Assembly: GCF_905212195.1 (NCBI RefSeq)
Contig: NZ_CAJMDQ010000047.1
Coordinates: 1-20,485 of the forward strand
Reading direction: 5' to 3'
Source: an uncultured Anaerotignum sp.
GTDB taxonomy: Bacteria > Bacillota > Clostridia > Lachnospirales > Anaerotignaceae
DNA length: 20,485 nucleotides
Shown here: in pieces, positions 12,510-20,485 of the stretch
Position numbering within the stretch: the first letter of the stretch is position 1
Layout: each line of letters opens with the position of its first letter
Notes under the pieces: generated by a model
Told to the model about the DNA's origin: nothing
Databases searched by the model: none
What the model saw: only the letters and a program-made list of their open reading frames with translations
Program-made: the position numbers and the translations under genes

Positions 12510-14447
12510 TTAGTACAGTTTTGCACCTGCGGGGATTCTATCATCCACCATCAGCAGGTTCAGACCTTCGTGACCATCCACTTCATGTACAGCGGAGATC
12601 AGCATACCACAAGAGTCAATGCCCATCATGTTACGAGGAGGCAGGTTTGTGATAGCGATGCAGGTCTTGCCTACCAGTTCTTCGGGTTCATAGTAATCGT
12701 GGATACCGCTCAGGATCACACGATCTGTGCCGCTGCCGTCATCCAGCACGAATTTCAGCAGTTTTTTGCTCTTAGGCACTGCTTCACATGCTTTTACTTT
12801 TACGGCTCTGTAGTCGGATTTCGCGAATGTATCGAAGTCCACGAATTCTTCAAACAGAGGTTCAACCTTTACGTTGGAGAAGTCGATTTTTTCCGCAACG
12901 GGAGCAGCCACTGCAGCAGGAGCTTTTGTTTCTGCTTTCTTAGGCATGTCCAGGGGTTTCATTGTGGGGAACAGAATAACGTCTCTGATGGAAACGGATT
13001 CTGTCAGCAGCATAACGAATCTGTCGATACCTACGCCCAGACCGCCTGTAGGAGGCATACCATATTCCAGAGCTGTCAGGAAGTCTTCATCGATCATGTT
13101 TGCTTCGTCGTCGCCTGCTTCTCTCAGGTATTCCTGATATTCGAAACGATGACGCTGGTCGATGGGGTCATTCAGTTCGGAGTATGCGTTACCGTATTCT
13201 CTACCTACGATAAACAGTTCGAAACGTTCTGTGAATTCCGGTTTATCGGGTTTTCTCTTTGTCAGAGGAGAGATTTCTACGGGGTAGTCAATGATGAATG
13301 TAGGCTGAATCAGGTTCTTTTCTACGAATTCTTCGAAGAACAGGTTCAGGATATCGCCTTTTACATGACGTTCTTCATATTCTACATGATGTTCGTCAGC
13401 GATTCTCTTTGCTTCTGCTGTATCAGCTACCTGGTCGAAGTCTACGCCGGAGAATTCTTTAACAGCGTCTACCATAGTCTTTCTTGCGAAAGGTTTGCCC
13501 AGATCCAGTTCGTGACCGCCGTAAACCACTTTTGTGGTACCCAGTACGTTCTGTGCAACGGTACGGAACATTTCTTCTGTGATGTCCATCATGCCGTTAT
13601 AGTCTGTGTAAGCCTGATACAGTTCCATCAGGGTGAATTCGGGGTTATGACGAACGGAGATACCTTCGTTACGGAATACACGACCGATTTCATACACACG
13701 TTCAAAACCGCCGACGATCAGACGTTTCAGAGGCAGTTCCAGAGCGATACGGCAGTACATGTCGATATCCAGTGTGTTATGGTGTGTGATGAAAGGTCTT
13801 GCGGAAGCGCCGCCGGGAATGGTCTGCAGTACAGGTGTTTCCACTTCCAGGAAGCCCTTGCCGTCCAGGAATTTACGGATTTCTGTGATGATGCGGGAAC
13901 GTTTGATGAATGTGTCACGCACTTCGGGGTTCACGATCAGGTCCAGATATCTCTGACGGTAACGCAGTTCCTGGTCTTTCAGGCCGTGGAATTTTTCGGG
14001 CAGTACCTGCAGGCTCTTGGACAGCAGTGTCACTTCTTTTGCGTGTACGGAAACTTCCCCTGTTTTTGTTTTGAATACGAAGCCTTTGATGCTGATCAGG
14101 TCGCCGATATCGAATTTTTTGAATGCGGCATAAGCTTCGTCGCCGATGTCGTTACGGCTTACATAAGACTGGATGTTGCCGTTTCTGTCCTGGATATTGC
14201 AGAAGGACGCTTTACCCATGATACGTTTGCTCATGAGTCTGCCGGCGATGGCAACGTCTTTGCCTTCCAGTTCGTCGAAGTTGTCTTTGATTTCATCGCT
14301 GTGATGTGTTACTTCGCATTTTGTGATTTCAAAGGGGTCTTTGCCTTCAGCCTGAAGCTGTGCCAGTTTTTCCCGTCTGATTTTAATCTGTTCGCTCAGT
14401 TCCTGCTGTGTCATTTCCTGTGCAGGCTGGTTGTTCTGTTCTGCCAC
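12510..14447 (-). CDS. lysS: Class II lysyl-tRNA synthetase with C-terminal tRNA-binding domain (645 aa)
   Basis: Charges tRNA-Lys with lysine. The N-terminal OB-fold anticodon domain (about 55-150) is followed by the class II catalytic core with motif 2 (FRNEGISVRHNPEFTLMELY) and motif 3 (GGLGVGIDRFVMLL). Typical bacterial LysRS ends near residue 500. Here an Ala/Pro-rich linker (about 503-521) leads into an extra domain of about 120 residues of the Trbp111/MetRS-C-terminal kind, with the diagnostic LPPRNMMGIDSCGMLISA and the closing RIPAGAKLY. Such domains raise tRNA affinity. The start is GTG at 14447, with GGAGG 8 bp upstream. It lies 44 bp after greA in the same transcript. Confidence 0.96.
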   Translation of the reverse strand: MAEQNNQPAQEMTQQELSEQIKIRREKLAQLQAEGKDPFEITKCEVTHHSDEIKDNFDELEGKDVAIAGRLMSKRIMGKASFCNIQDRNGNIQSYVSRNDIGDEAYAAFKKFDIGDLISIKGFVFKTKTGEVSVHAKEVTLLSKSLQVLPEKFHGLKDQELRYRQRYLDLIVNPEVRDTFIKRSRIITEIRKFLDGKGFLEVETPVLQTIPGGASARPFITHHNTLDIDMYCRIALELPLKRLIVGGFERVYEIGRVFRNEGISVRHNPEFTLMELYQAYTDYNGMMDITEEMFRTVAQNVLGTTKVVYGGHELDLGKPFARKTMVDAVKEFSGVDFDQVADTAEAKRIADEHHVEYEERHVKGDILNLFFEEFVEKNLIQPTFIIDYPVEISPLTKRKPDKPEFTERFELFIVGREYGNAYSELNDPIDQRHRFEYQEYLREAGDDEANMIDEDFLTALEYGMPPTGGLGVGIDRFVMLLTESVSIRDVILFPTMKPLDMPKKAETKAPAAVAAPVAEKIDFSNVKVEPLFEEFVDFDTFAKSDYRAVKVKACEAVPKSKKLLKFVLDDGSGTDRVILSGIHDYYEPEELVGKTCIAITNLPPRNMMGIDSCGMLISAVHEVDGHEGLNLLMVDDRIPAGAKLY

Positions 14448-14491
14448 TTTGTTTTCCTCCGTTTCCGTGTTCTCTTATGCAAAAAATAAAA

Positions 14492-14971
14492 TTATTTCTG
14501 GATGTTCAGAATTTTAAATGCCACTTCGCCGTCGGGTGTATCTGCCATAACGGTTGCGCCAACTTTCTGACCCAGCAGCGCCATACCCAGAGGGGATTCG
14601 TTAGAGATTCTGCCGTTCATAGGGTCTGCTTCTGTGGAACCAACGATGGTGTATTCCATTTCTTCGTCAAATTCCACGTCCAGTACTGTTACTTTGGAGC
14701 CCAGGTTGACAACGTCCATTTTCAGCACGTCTTCGTCGATAACTTCCGCGTTGCGCAGCAGGTTTTCCAGCTGTACGATACGGCTTTCGATTTCGCCCTG
14801 TTCTTCTTTCGCAGCATCATATTCGGCGTTTTCAGACAAGTCGCCCTGTCCTCTTGCTTCTTTGATTTTTTCTGCTACTTCTTTTCTGCGTACGGTTTTC
14901 AGGTTTTCCAGTTCCTGTTCCATTTTTTTCAGACCGTCATAGGTCATGACTACTTTTTTTGCTTCTGCCAT
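14492..14971 (-). CDS. greA: Transcription elongation factor GreA
   Basis: Rescues backtracked RNA polymerase by stimulating cleavage of the nascent transcript. At 159 aa it has normal length: an N-terminal coiled coil (about 1-78) with the acidic tip GDLSENAEYDAAKEEQ, and a C-terminal FKBP-like domain with ISNESPLGMALLGQKVG. The ATG has AAGGAG about 12 bp upstream. First gene of the greA-lysS operon, a common clostridial order. Nothing unusual in the protein. Confidence 0.97.
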   Translation of the reverse strand: MAEAKKVVMTYDGLKKMEQELENLKTVRRKEVAEKIKEARGQGDLSENAEYDAAKEEQGEIESRIVQLENLLRNAEVIDEDVLKMDVVNLGSKVTVLDVEFDEEMEYTIVGSTEADPMNGRISNESPLGMALLGQKVGATVMADTPDGEVAFKILNIQK

Positions 14972-15022
14972 TGCTTATTTCATCTCCTTGCGGGTTTTAT
15001 CCAATTTTTTCAAAAATAGGGA

Positions 15023-15071
15023 TTTTCCTTGATATTACAAGGAAAAGGGAGGGCTTACCGAAATGCCCTCC
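15023..15071 (-). promoter_or_regulatory. Two adjacent hairpins in the greA leader
   Basis: Read on the minus strand, GGAGGGC/GCCCTCC (arms 15065-15071 and 15048-15054) is followed directly by TTTTCCTTG/CAAGGAAAA (arms 15038-15046 and 15023-15031) with a 6-nt loop, then TCCCTATTTTTG. Both lie after the greA promoter. They may terminate read-through from the gene at 15143-16057, attenuate greA, or both. Confidence 0.5.
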
Positions 15072-15087
15072 GAAAATTCATTGATAA

Positions 15088-15117
15088 ATTATATACTAAG
15101 GTAAGTAATTTTGTCAA
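15088..15117 (-). promoter_or_regulatory. Promoter of greA-lysS
   Basis: On the minus strand TTGACA (15112-15117) and TATAAT (15088-15093) both match consensus perfectly, with an 18-bp spacer. The leader is about 110 nt long. Confidence 0.85.
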
Positions 15118-15142
15118 TGTTTTCTCCCGGGAAAATGCGATT

Positions 15143-16057
15143 TTATCCCTGTTTTTTCGGAATTTTTCGTCTTTTTCCACCCAGAAGAAAGCCAACGGGG
15201 CAAAGCTGCCCCAGCTGTGCTTTTGCCTCTGCCGCTTTTTCAGCGCCAGGCGCGTCAAAATACGCCCGAAACATCTGGTTTTCACAATAAGTACGCCCTT
15301 CTGTCAGGGCACCTGCTTCCATCTCTCTTTGGTTGCCGAAGAAAAAGCCGTCTGCTGCCAGCACATCTCCGCGGCGCAGGGCAATACTCTCCGTGACGGT
15401 GCCGTTGCCCACCAAATCCAGAAACACAGCCCCTTCCGCCAATGCGTAGGCCATGGCGCCGTTTCCCTTAGCGCAGGAAAGCACCACATCTGCCTCCCGA
15501 AAAACGCCATAGCCCACGGAGCTGAACACTTCCACCACCAGTCCTCTTTCCTCCAGAAACCGTTCCTGCCATGACACGAAAAAGGGCTGGCGGTCTGTGA
15601 GAATTCCCAGACGATTCACCCAGCCGGGCAAAGCCGCCAGCACCGCTTCCGTTTCCCATCCGCCGCCGTCTGCCACCACGAAAGAGGCTCCTTCCGGTCG
15701 TTTGCCCATGGCTTCCAGCCCTGTGGCTGCTGCTTCTGCGCCGAATATGGGATAGAGTTTTCGCCCTGTGGCAAAGGGCAGGATATCCTGTGGCAGGTCT
15801 GCCGCCATGGGGGAAAGAGCAATCTTTGCGCCTTTCTCTGCTGCCTGTTCCAGCAGCTCTTTGGCTTTCTCCCGCCACGGAGGCAGAAAACAGCCGTCTC
15901 GGTCCGTCTGTAAACACCAGCTGCCCTCTGCCGTTTCCACCCACGGGCAATATTTCAGCTGCCATTTCTCTGCCCAGCTTTCCGGCAGTTTCCCCACCCA
16001 TTTGGGACGATGCCGTTGGGATTTCTGCCGCAGACATGTGATATTGATGATTTCCAT
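15143..16057 (-). CDS. Unrecognised protein, 304 aa
   Basis: I do not recognise a family. There is no signal peptide or obvious membrane helix, so it is probably cytoplasmic. The middle third looks like an alpha/beta fold: GASFVVADGGGWETEAVLA, then RLGILTDR, then LVVEVFSSVGYGVFREADVVLSC spaced like successive strands and helices of a Rossmann-type domain. A GxGxxG dinucleotide signature is not clear. The N-terminus contains several Trp (KWVGKLPESWAEKWQLKY) and the C-terminus is basic (GGKRRKIPKKQG). AGGAGG lies 7 bp before the ATG, so translation should be good. It lies between greA and divergent nifJ and is probably its own transcript. Composition looks a little GC-richer than its neighbours. 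Real gene: confident; function: none assigned. Confidence 0.75.
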   Translation of the reverse strand: MEIINITCLRQKSQRHRPKWVGKLPESWAEKWQLKYCPWVETAEGSWCLQTDRDGCFLPPWREKAKELLEQAAEKGAKIALSPMAADLPQDILPFATGRKLYPIFGAEAAATGLEAMGKRPEGASFVVADGGGWETEAVLAALPGWVNRLGILTDRQPFFVSWQERFLEERGLVVEVFSSVGYGVFREADVVLSCAKGNGAMAYALAEGAVFLDLVGNGTVTESIALRRGDVLAADGFFFGNQREMEAGALTEGRTYCENQMFRAYFDAPGAEKAAEAKAQLGQLCPVGFLLGGKRRKIPKKQG

Positions 16058-16203
16058 GGAAACGCCTCCTAAATCGTTAATTTATAAACAATCTTTTTGC
16101 ATTTTTTGTCATACAATCCTTTGCAATCCCCTGAAATCTGCCCCTGTTTTTCCTTGATTTCCCTCTTTTTTCCAGCCCTTTCGCAAACATGCGCCTCACC
16201 AAT

Positions 16204-16233
16204 TTGACGATGTATCAACGAAAATACAATAAT
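16204..16233 (+). promoter_or_regulatory. Possible distal promoter upstream of nifJ
   Basis: TTGACG (16204-16209) and AATAAT (16228-16233) are 18 bp apart. It lies in a 416-bp T-rich gap (16058-16473) that has no ORF. The -10 is weak, so this is tentative. Confidence 0.25.
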
Positions 16234-16351
16234 TTATTGTTTTTTCTTTTTTCTGTACACAACAATTTCGTGACTTTTTTGCTCGTTTTTTCCTGTTTTC
16301 TCCTTTTTTCAGAATTTTTTATGGGTAAATTGCACAAATTCCAAGCCGAAT

Positions 16352-16366
16352 GTCAAACAAATTGAC
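16352..16366. promoter_or_regulatory. Inverted repeat GTCAA-N5-TTGAC upstream of the nifJ promoter
   Basis: A perfect 5-5-5 dyad, GTCAAACAAATTGAC, ends 28 bp before the nifJ -35 box. It could be a regulator site. It does not match the Rex consensus (TTGTGA-type). Short dyads arise by chance in AT-rich DNA. Confidence 0.25.
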
Positions 16367-16393
16367 TTTTTTTGTTTTCTTCTTGGTAATTTC

Positions 16394-16422
16394 TTGACAG
16401 TGTATGCAGAATACATTATCAT
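16394..16422 (+). promoter_or_regulatory. Promoter of nifJ
   Basis: TTGACA (16394-16399) and TATCAT (16417-16422) with the ideal 17-bp spacer; the leader is about 45 nt. AAGGAG lies just before the start codon. Confidence 0.85.
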
Positions 16423-16473
16423 GAAATTACAGTTATTACGGGGACATTTTATTTATATGAAAGGAGTTTTTCC

Positions 16474-19400
16474 ATGAACACAAAAATTATGAAAACCATG
16501 GACGGGAATGAAGCGGCTGCTTATATCTCTTACGCATTTACAGAAGTCGCTACCATTTACCCTATTACCCCTTCTTCTCCCATGGCAGAACACGTTGACA
16601 GCTGGTCTGCAAACGGCAAGAAGAACATCTTCGGTCAGACAGTACGTCTGGTAGAAATGGAATCCGAAGCAGGTGCCGCAGGTGCTATGCACGGCGCACT
16701 GGAAGCTGGTACACTGACAACCACATACACAGCTTCTCAGGGTCTGCTGCTGATGATCCCCGGCATTTACCGTATTGCCGGTCAGCTCAAACCCGGCGTA
16801 TTCCATGTAAGTTCCAGAACCGTTGGTACACATGCTTTCTCCATCTTCGGCGACCACTCCGACGTTATGGCTTGTCGTCAGATCGGTGTAGCAATGCTGT
16901 CCTCCGCTTCCGTACAGGAAGTTATGGATCTGGGCGGCGTAGCCCATCTGGCAGCTATCAAAGGCAGCGTACCTTTCATGCATTTCTTCGACGGTTTCCG
17001 TACTTCTCACGAACTGCAGAAAATCGAAGTAATGGACTACGAAGATATCGCAAAACTGCTGGATGAAGACGCACTGCGCAAATTCCGCAAAAACGCACTG
17101 AACCCCGAACATCCCGTACAGCGTTCTACCGTACAGAACCCTGACGTATTCTTCCAGAACAGAGAAGCACAGACACCTTTCTATACACGTCTGCCTGAAA
17201 TCGTGGAAAACTACATGCACGAAATCAACAAAATCACAGGCAGAAACTATCAGCTGTTCAACTACTTCGGCGCACCCGATGCAGAACATGTAGTCATCGC
17301 TATGGGCTCCATCACCGGCGCAGCACAGGAAGTTGTAGAATATCTGACAGCAAAAGGCGAAAAGGTTGGTTTCCTGCAGGTTCACCTGTACCGTCCTTTC
17401 TCCCTGAAACATTTCTTAGGCGCACTGCCTGAAACAGCAAAAATCGTTACCGTTCTGGACAGAACAAAAGAACCCGGTGCACTGGGCGAACCTCTGTATC
17501 AGGATGTATGTTCCGCACTGACAGAAGCAGGCAGAACTCCTCTGGTACTGGCAGGCAGATATGGTCTGTCCTCCAAAGACGTAACACCCGCACAGGTTGT
17601 TGCTGTCTTTGACAACATGAAAGGCGAAAAGAAAAACCACTTCACCGTTGGTATCATTGACGACGTTTCCATGACATCCATCGAAGTTGGCGCAGAACCC
17701 GAAGTAACAGACGCAAGCACAATCGCATGCAAATTCTGGGGTCTGGGCTCCGACGGTACTGTTGGCGCAAACAAAAACTCCATCAAGATCATCGGTGACC
17801 ATACAGATAAATACGCACAGGCATACTTTGAATATGACACCAAAAAATCTGGCGGTATCACAAAATCTCACCTGCGTTTCGGTGATGTGCCTATCCGCTC
17901 CAGCTATCTGGTATTCAAAGCAGACTTTGTGGCATGCCACAACCAGTCCTACATCTCCAAGTATGATATCGTTTCCGAAATCAAACCCGGCGGTACTTTC
18001 CTGCTGAACTGCGGCTGGAAAGGCGAAGAACTGGAAAAACACCTGCCTGCTGACGTAAAACGTTACATCGCAAACAACAACATCAATTTCTATACCATCG
18101 ACGCTGTTGAAATCTGCCGTGAAATCGGTCTGGGCAACAGAACAAACTCCGTTCTGCAGTCCGCATTCTTCAAACTGGCAAACATCATCCCCGTTGATGA
18201 CGCAGTTGGCTACATGAAAGCAGCCATCGAAAAATCTTACGGCAAAAAAGGTGAAAAAGTCGTTAACATGAACTATGCCGCTGTAGACGCAGGTCTGACA
18301 GGTCTGGTAAAGATCGACGTTCCCGAAAGCTGGAAAGACGCAAAAGACGTGGACAAAGAAGAAATCAAACGCGTTCTGCCTGAATACGTTGAAAAACTGC
18401 TGGTTCCCATGAACGCACTGAAAGGCGACTCCCTGCCCGTATCCGTATTCGTTGGCAGAGAAGACGGTACCGTACCTCTGGGTACTTCCGCTTACGAAAA
18501 ACGTGGTGTTGCCATCGACGTTCCCGAATGGGATGCAACAAAATGTATCCAGTGTAACCAGTGTTCTTACGTATGTCCTCACGCATGTATCCGTCCTTTC
18601 CTGCTGACAGAAGAAGAAGCGAAGAACGCACCCGAAGGCTATGTAACAGAACCCGCAAAAGGCGCTGGCGAAATCGCTCAGTATCGTTTCCGCATCCAGG
18701 TTGACCCTCTGGACTGCCAGGGCTGTGGTGTCTGCGTAACAGCATGTCCCGCAAAAGAAAAAGCACTGGTAATGAAACCTCTGGATACACAGATGCACGA
18801 ACAGCCTAACTGGGACTTCTCTCTGGCTCTGTCCGATAAGAAGAACCCTATGGACAAATACAGCGTAAAAGGTTCTCAGTTCGAACAGCCTCTGCTGGAA
18901 TTCTCCGGCGCATGTGCAGGCTGCGGCGAAACAGCTTACGCAAAACTGATGACACAGCTTTACGGCGACCGTATGTATCTGGCAAACGCTACAGGCTGTA
19001 CACAGGCTTGGGGCGCTGCTGCACCTTGCGTACCTTACACAACAAACAAAGAAGGCTGGGGCCCCGCATGGAGCAACTCCCTGTTTGAAAATAACGCAGA
19101 ATTCTCCCTGGGTATGGTTCTGGCAGTAGAACAGCAGAGAGAACGCGTAACTATGAAGCTGAAAGAACTGCTGGCTCTGGTAGACGACGCAGATCTGAAA
19201 GCAGCAGCTGATGTATGGCTGGCAAACTATGATGACGGTCACAGAAGCAAAGAAGACACCAAAGCTCTGCTGGCAGCTCTGGAAAAAGTTTCCGTAAGCG
19301 GCGAAGCAGCAGATCTGAAAGCCTTCATTCTGGACAACAAAGAACACCTGACCAAGAAATCCATGTGGATGTACGGCGGCGACGGCTGGGCATACGACAT

Positions 19401-20004
19401 CGGTTACGGCGGTCTGGACCACGTACTGGCTTCCGGCGCAGACGTAAACGTACTGGTTGTTGACACAGAAGTTTACTCCAACACAGGCGGTCAGTCCTCT
19501 AAAGCAACACCTATCGGCGCTGTGGCACAGTTCGCAGCAGGCGGTAAAGCAACTGTGAAGAAAGACCTGGGTATGCTGGCAATGAGCTACGGCTACATCT
19601 ACGTTGCACAGGTTGCTCTGGGCGCAAACCCTGCACAGCTGATCAAAGCCCTGAAAGAAGCAGAAGCTTACAAAGGTCCTTCCCTGATCATCGCTTATGC
19701 GCCTTGTATCAACCACGGTATCTCCAAAGGCATGGCAAACGCTCAGCTGGAAGCAAAACTGGCAGTGGATGCTGGCTACTGGTTCCTGTACCGTTACAAC
19801 CCCGATCTGAAGAAAGAAGGCAAGAATCCTTTCATCCTGGATTCCAAAGAACCTTCCATGGATTACAACGACTTCATCATGGGCGAAGTTCGTTACGCTT
19901 CCCTGGTTCGCACCTTCCCCGAAACAGCAAAAGTGCTGCTGAAAGAAGCTGCTGACAAGGCGAAAGAAAAATACGAAGCATACAAGAAGCTTGCAGAACA
20001 ATAA
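16474..20004 (+). CDS. nifJ: Pyruvate:ferredoxin (flavodoxin) oxidoreductase, single-chain
   Basis: Oxidises pyruvate with CoA to acetyl-CoA and CO2, passing electrons to ferredoxin; a central enzyme of anaerobic energy metabolism. All domains are in one 1176-aa chain, the normal length. The N-terminal domain has YPITPSSPMAEHVD. A two-cluster ferredoxin domain has CIQCNQCSYVCPHAC from Cys691 and CQGCGVCVTACPAKEKAL from Cys748. The proximal 4Fe-4S ligands are Cys814 and Cys817 (CAGC), Cys842 and Cys1078, matching the spacing in the Desulfovibrio enzyme. The TPP site is GGDGWAYDIGYGGLDHVL (near 970) with a downstream NTGGQSS. AAGGAG precedes the ATG. Codon choice is strongly biased (CTG, GAA, AAA, GCA, GGC/GGT dominate), as in highly expressed genes. 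Monocistronic. Confidence 0.98.
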   Translation: MNTKIMKTMDGNEAAAYISYAFTEVATIYPITPSSPMAEHVDSWSANGKKNIFGQTVRLVEMESEAGAAGAMHGALEAGTLTTTYTASQGLLLMIPGIYRIAGQLKPGVFHVSSRTVGTHAFSIFGDHSDVMACRQIGVAMLSSASVQEVMDLGGVAHLAAIKGSVPFMHFFDGFRTSHELQKIEVMDYEDIAKLLDEDALRKFRKNALNPEHPVQRSTVQNPDVFFQNREAQTPFYTRLPEIVENYMHEINKITGRNYQLFNYFGAPDAEHVVIAMGSITGAAQEVVEYLTAKGEKVGFLQVHLYRPFSLKHFLGALPETAKIVTVLDRTKEPGALGEPLYQDVCSALTEAGRTPLVLAGRYGLSSKDVTPAQVVAVFDNMKGEKKNHFTVGIIDDVSMTSIEVGAEPEVTDASTIACKFWGLGSDGTVGANKNSIKIIGDHTDKYAQAYFEYDTKKSGGITKSHLRFGDVPIRSSYLVFKADFVACHNQSYISKYDIVSEIKPGGTFLLNCGWKGEELEKHLPADVKRYIANNNINFYTIDAVEICREIGLGNRTNSVLQSAFFKLANIIPVDDAVGYMKAAIEKSYGKKGEKVVNMNYAAVDAGLTGLVKIDVPESWKDAKDVDKEEIKRVLPEYVEKLLVPMNALKGDSLPVSVFVGREDGTVPLGTSAYEKRGVAIDVPEWDATKCIQCNQCSYVCPHACIRPFLLTEEEAKNAPEGYVTEPAKGAGEIAQYRFRIQVDPLDCQGCGVCVTACPAKEKALVMKPLDTQMHEQPNWDFSLALSDKKNPMDKYSVKGSQFEQPLLEFSGACAGCGETAYAKLMTQLYGDRMYLANATGCTQAWGAAAPCVPYTTNKEGWGPAWSNSLFENNAEFSLGMVLAVEQQRERVTMKLKELLALVDDADLKAAADVWLANYDDGHRSKEDTKALLAALEKVSVSGEAADLKAFILDNKEHLTKKSMWMYGGDGWAYDIGYGGLDHVLASGADVNVLVVDTEVYSNTGGQSSKATPIGAVAQFAAGGKATVKKDLGMLAMSYGYIYVAQVALGANPAQLIKALKEAEAYKGPSLIIAYAPCINHGISKGMANAQLEAKLAVDAGYWFLYRYNPDLKKEGKNPFILDSKEPSMDYNDFIMGEVRYASLVRTFPETAKVLLKEAADKAKEKYEAYKKLAEQ

Positions 20005-20016
20005 CCCCGTAACATA

Positions 20017-20090
20017 CTGTTTGCAGGCAGCAAAAAAACCTTGGCGAGCCAGCCGGCAAAACCGGCTGAACCTCGCCCCCTTGCAAACAG
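20017..20090. repeat. Composite inverted repeat after nifJ
   Basis: An outer stem CTGTTTGCA/TGCAAACAG (20017-20025 with 20082-20090) encloses an inner GC-rich hairpin: GGCGAG/CTCGCC and AGCCGG/CCGGCT with a CAAAA loop (20043-20077). The only T-run next to the inner hairpin is seven T residues on the minus strand (20032-20038). So it reads best as a terminator for leftward transcription; for nifJ it can act as a 3' stabilising structure. Confidence 0.65.
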
Positions 20091-20135
20091 ATGGGCTTTC
20101 GGCAAGGCTCCATGAATATTTGTGATAGACTCTGG

Positions 20136-20274
20136 GAAAAAGAGGTCATGTCCATTGGGGGCTTCTTCAGAAGAAAATTTTCTTCTGAGGACAGCCGCAG
20201 TTTCCCTTAAGAAATCAAGGAAATGAAAAACCAATGTTTTCTTAAGGGAAGCCTGCTGGACATGCCTCTTTTTC
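20136..20274. repeat. Structured repeat copy B
   Basis: The outer stem pairs 20136-20154 with 20257-20274 (18 pairs, one bulged T). Hairpin 1 contains a perfect 22-bp palindrome (20167-20188). Hairpin 2 pairs TTCCCTTAAGAAA (20202-20214) with TTTCTTAAGGGAA (20238-20250), perfect over 13 bp. The core and hairpin 2 closely match copy A (5512-5577), with the same GGGGC before hairpin 1 and CAGCCG between the hairpins. The outer arms share no sequence with copy A yet pair fully. T-rich tracts on both sides let it act as a bidirectional terminator, including for nifJ. Confidence 0.8.
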
Positions 20275-20380
20275 TATTATGTAAAAATTCCATATTTTTC
20301 CATTGTATGAATATCCATACATCATTTTCGTCAATTGTAAAAAAAGTACAAAAAAATAAGCATTCTTTTGGCGAAAATCC

Positions 20381-20409
20381 TTGTCAAGGTTTTCGTGTAT
20401 CTTTATAAT
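20381..20409 (+). promoter_or_regulatory. Promoter reading off the right edge
   Basis: TTGTCA (20381-20386) and a perfect TATAAT (20404-20409) with a 17-bp spacer. No start codon with an open frame follows before the window ends; the ATG at 20430 meets a stop after two codons. It presumably drives a gene just outside. The rest of 20005-20485 contains no credible gene. Confidence 0.65.
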
Positions 20410-20485
20410 AAGGAACGGATAAAAATTCAATGAGAAAATAATAAAAATAGAAATCCTATCCCGGGTATTATAAATAAAGTAAATA

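Noticed and set aside
12570..14489. 639-codon open frame on the plus strand opposite lysS
   Set aside because: Same cause: biased codons of a conserved gene leave the complementary strand open. Phe/Cys-rich and motif-free.
17416..20001. 861-codon open frame on the minus strand opposite nifJ
   Set aside because: It mirrors nifJ codon bias; the product is Cys/Phe/Val-rich with no motif, and no ribosome site or promoter supports it.
20182..20216. CTGAGGA and GAAATC in repeat copy B look like hammerhead ribozyme core pieces
   Set aside because: No stem II forms between them, and copy A does not conserve CTGANGA.

Overview
The window looks like chromosome of an anaerobic, low-to-moderate GC Firmicute of the class Clostridia. 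The evidence is a one-chain pyruvate:ferredoxin oxidoreductase, the cdaA-cdaR-glmM order, greA followed by lysS, strong AGGAGG-type ribosome sites, TTGACA/TATAAT promoters and lipoprotein signals. A Lachnospirales/Anaerotignum-like host is my guess; genus cannot be fixed from sequence reading alone.

Layout. (1) 1-1121: the 3' end of a tyrosine integrase at the left edge, three TTAGCAAA repeats just after it, tandem terminators, one intact tRNA-Arg(CCT), two degenerate tandem copies of that tRNA, and their promoter. This is the edge of an integrated element against a tRNA locus. (2) 1168-5357: a strong promoter drives a tight three-gene operon: a cytoplasmic BspA-type leucine-rich-repeat protein, a DUF2201/vWA protein and a MoxR-type AAA+ ATPase. 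The last two form a familiar chaperone-like pair; the LRR protein is the probable specificity partner. This is the best candidate for a poorly described system here. (3) 5389-5600: a structured repeat fills the convergent gap. A second copy with the same core and architecture, but different and still self-complementary outer arms, lies at 20136-20274. (4) 5610-9568 (minus): cdaA-cdaR-glmM, which couples c-di-AMP synthesis to amino-sugar supply for the cell wall, followed by an Ig-like lipoprotein gene. (5) 9893-10672 (plus): a divergent crotonase-family enzyme. (6) 10902-12281 (minus): an OmpA-domain lipoprotein with duplicated N-terminal domains, bracketed by two near-identical terminators. 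(7) 12458-15117 (minus): greA-lysS under a strong promoter with two leader hairpins; LysRS carries an extra C-terminal tRNA-binding domain. (8) 15143-16057 (minus): an unrecognised protein. (9) 16394-20004: nifJ, with biased codon use suggesting high expression. (10) 20005-20485: no gene; a composite hairpin, repeat copy B and a promoter that reads off the right edge.

Most of the window is core metabolism and cell-envelope housekeeping. The accessory signals are the integrase/tRNA junction, the LRR-vWA-MoxR operon and the repeat pair.
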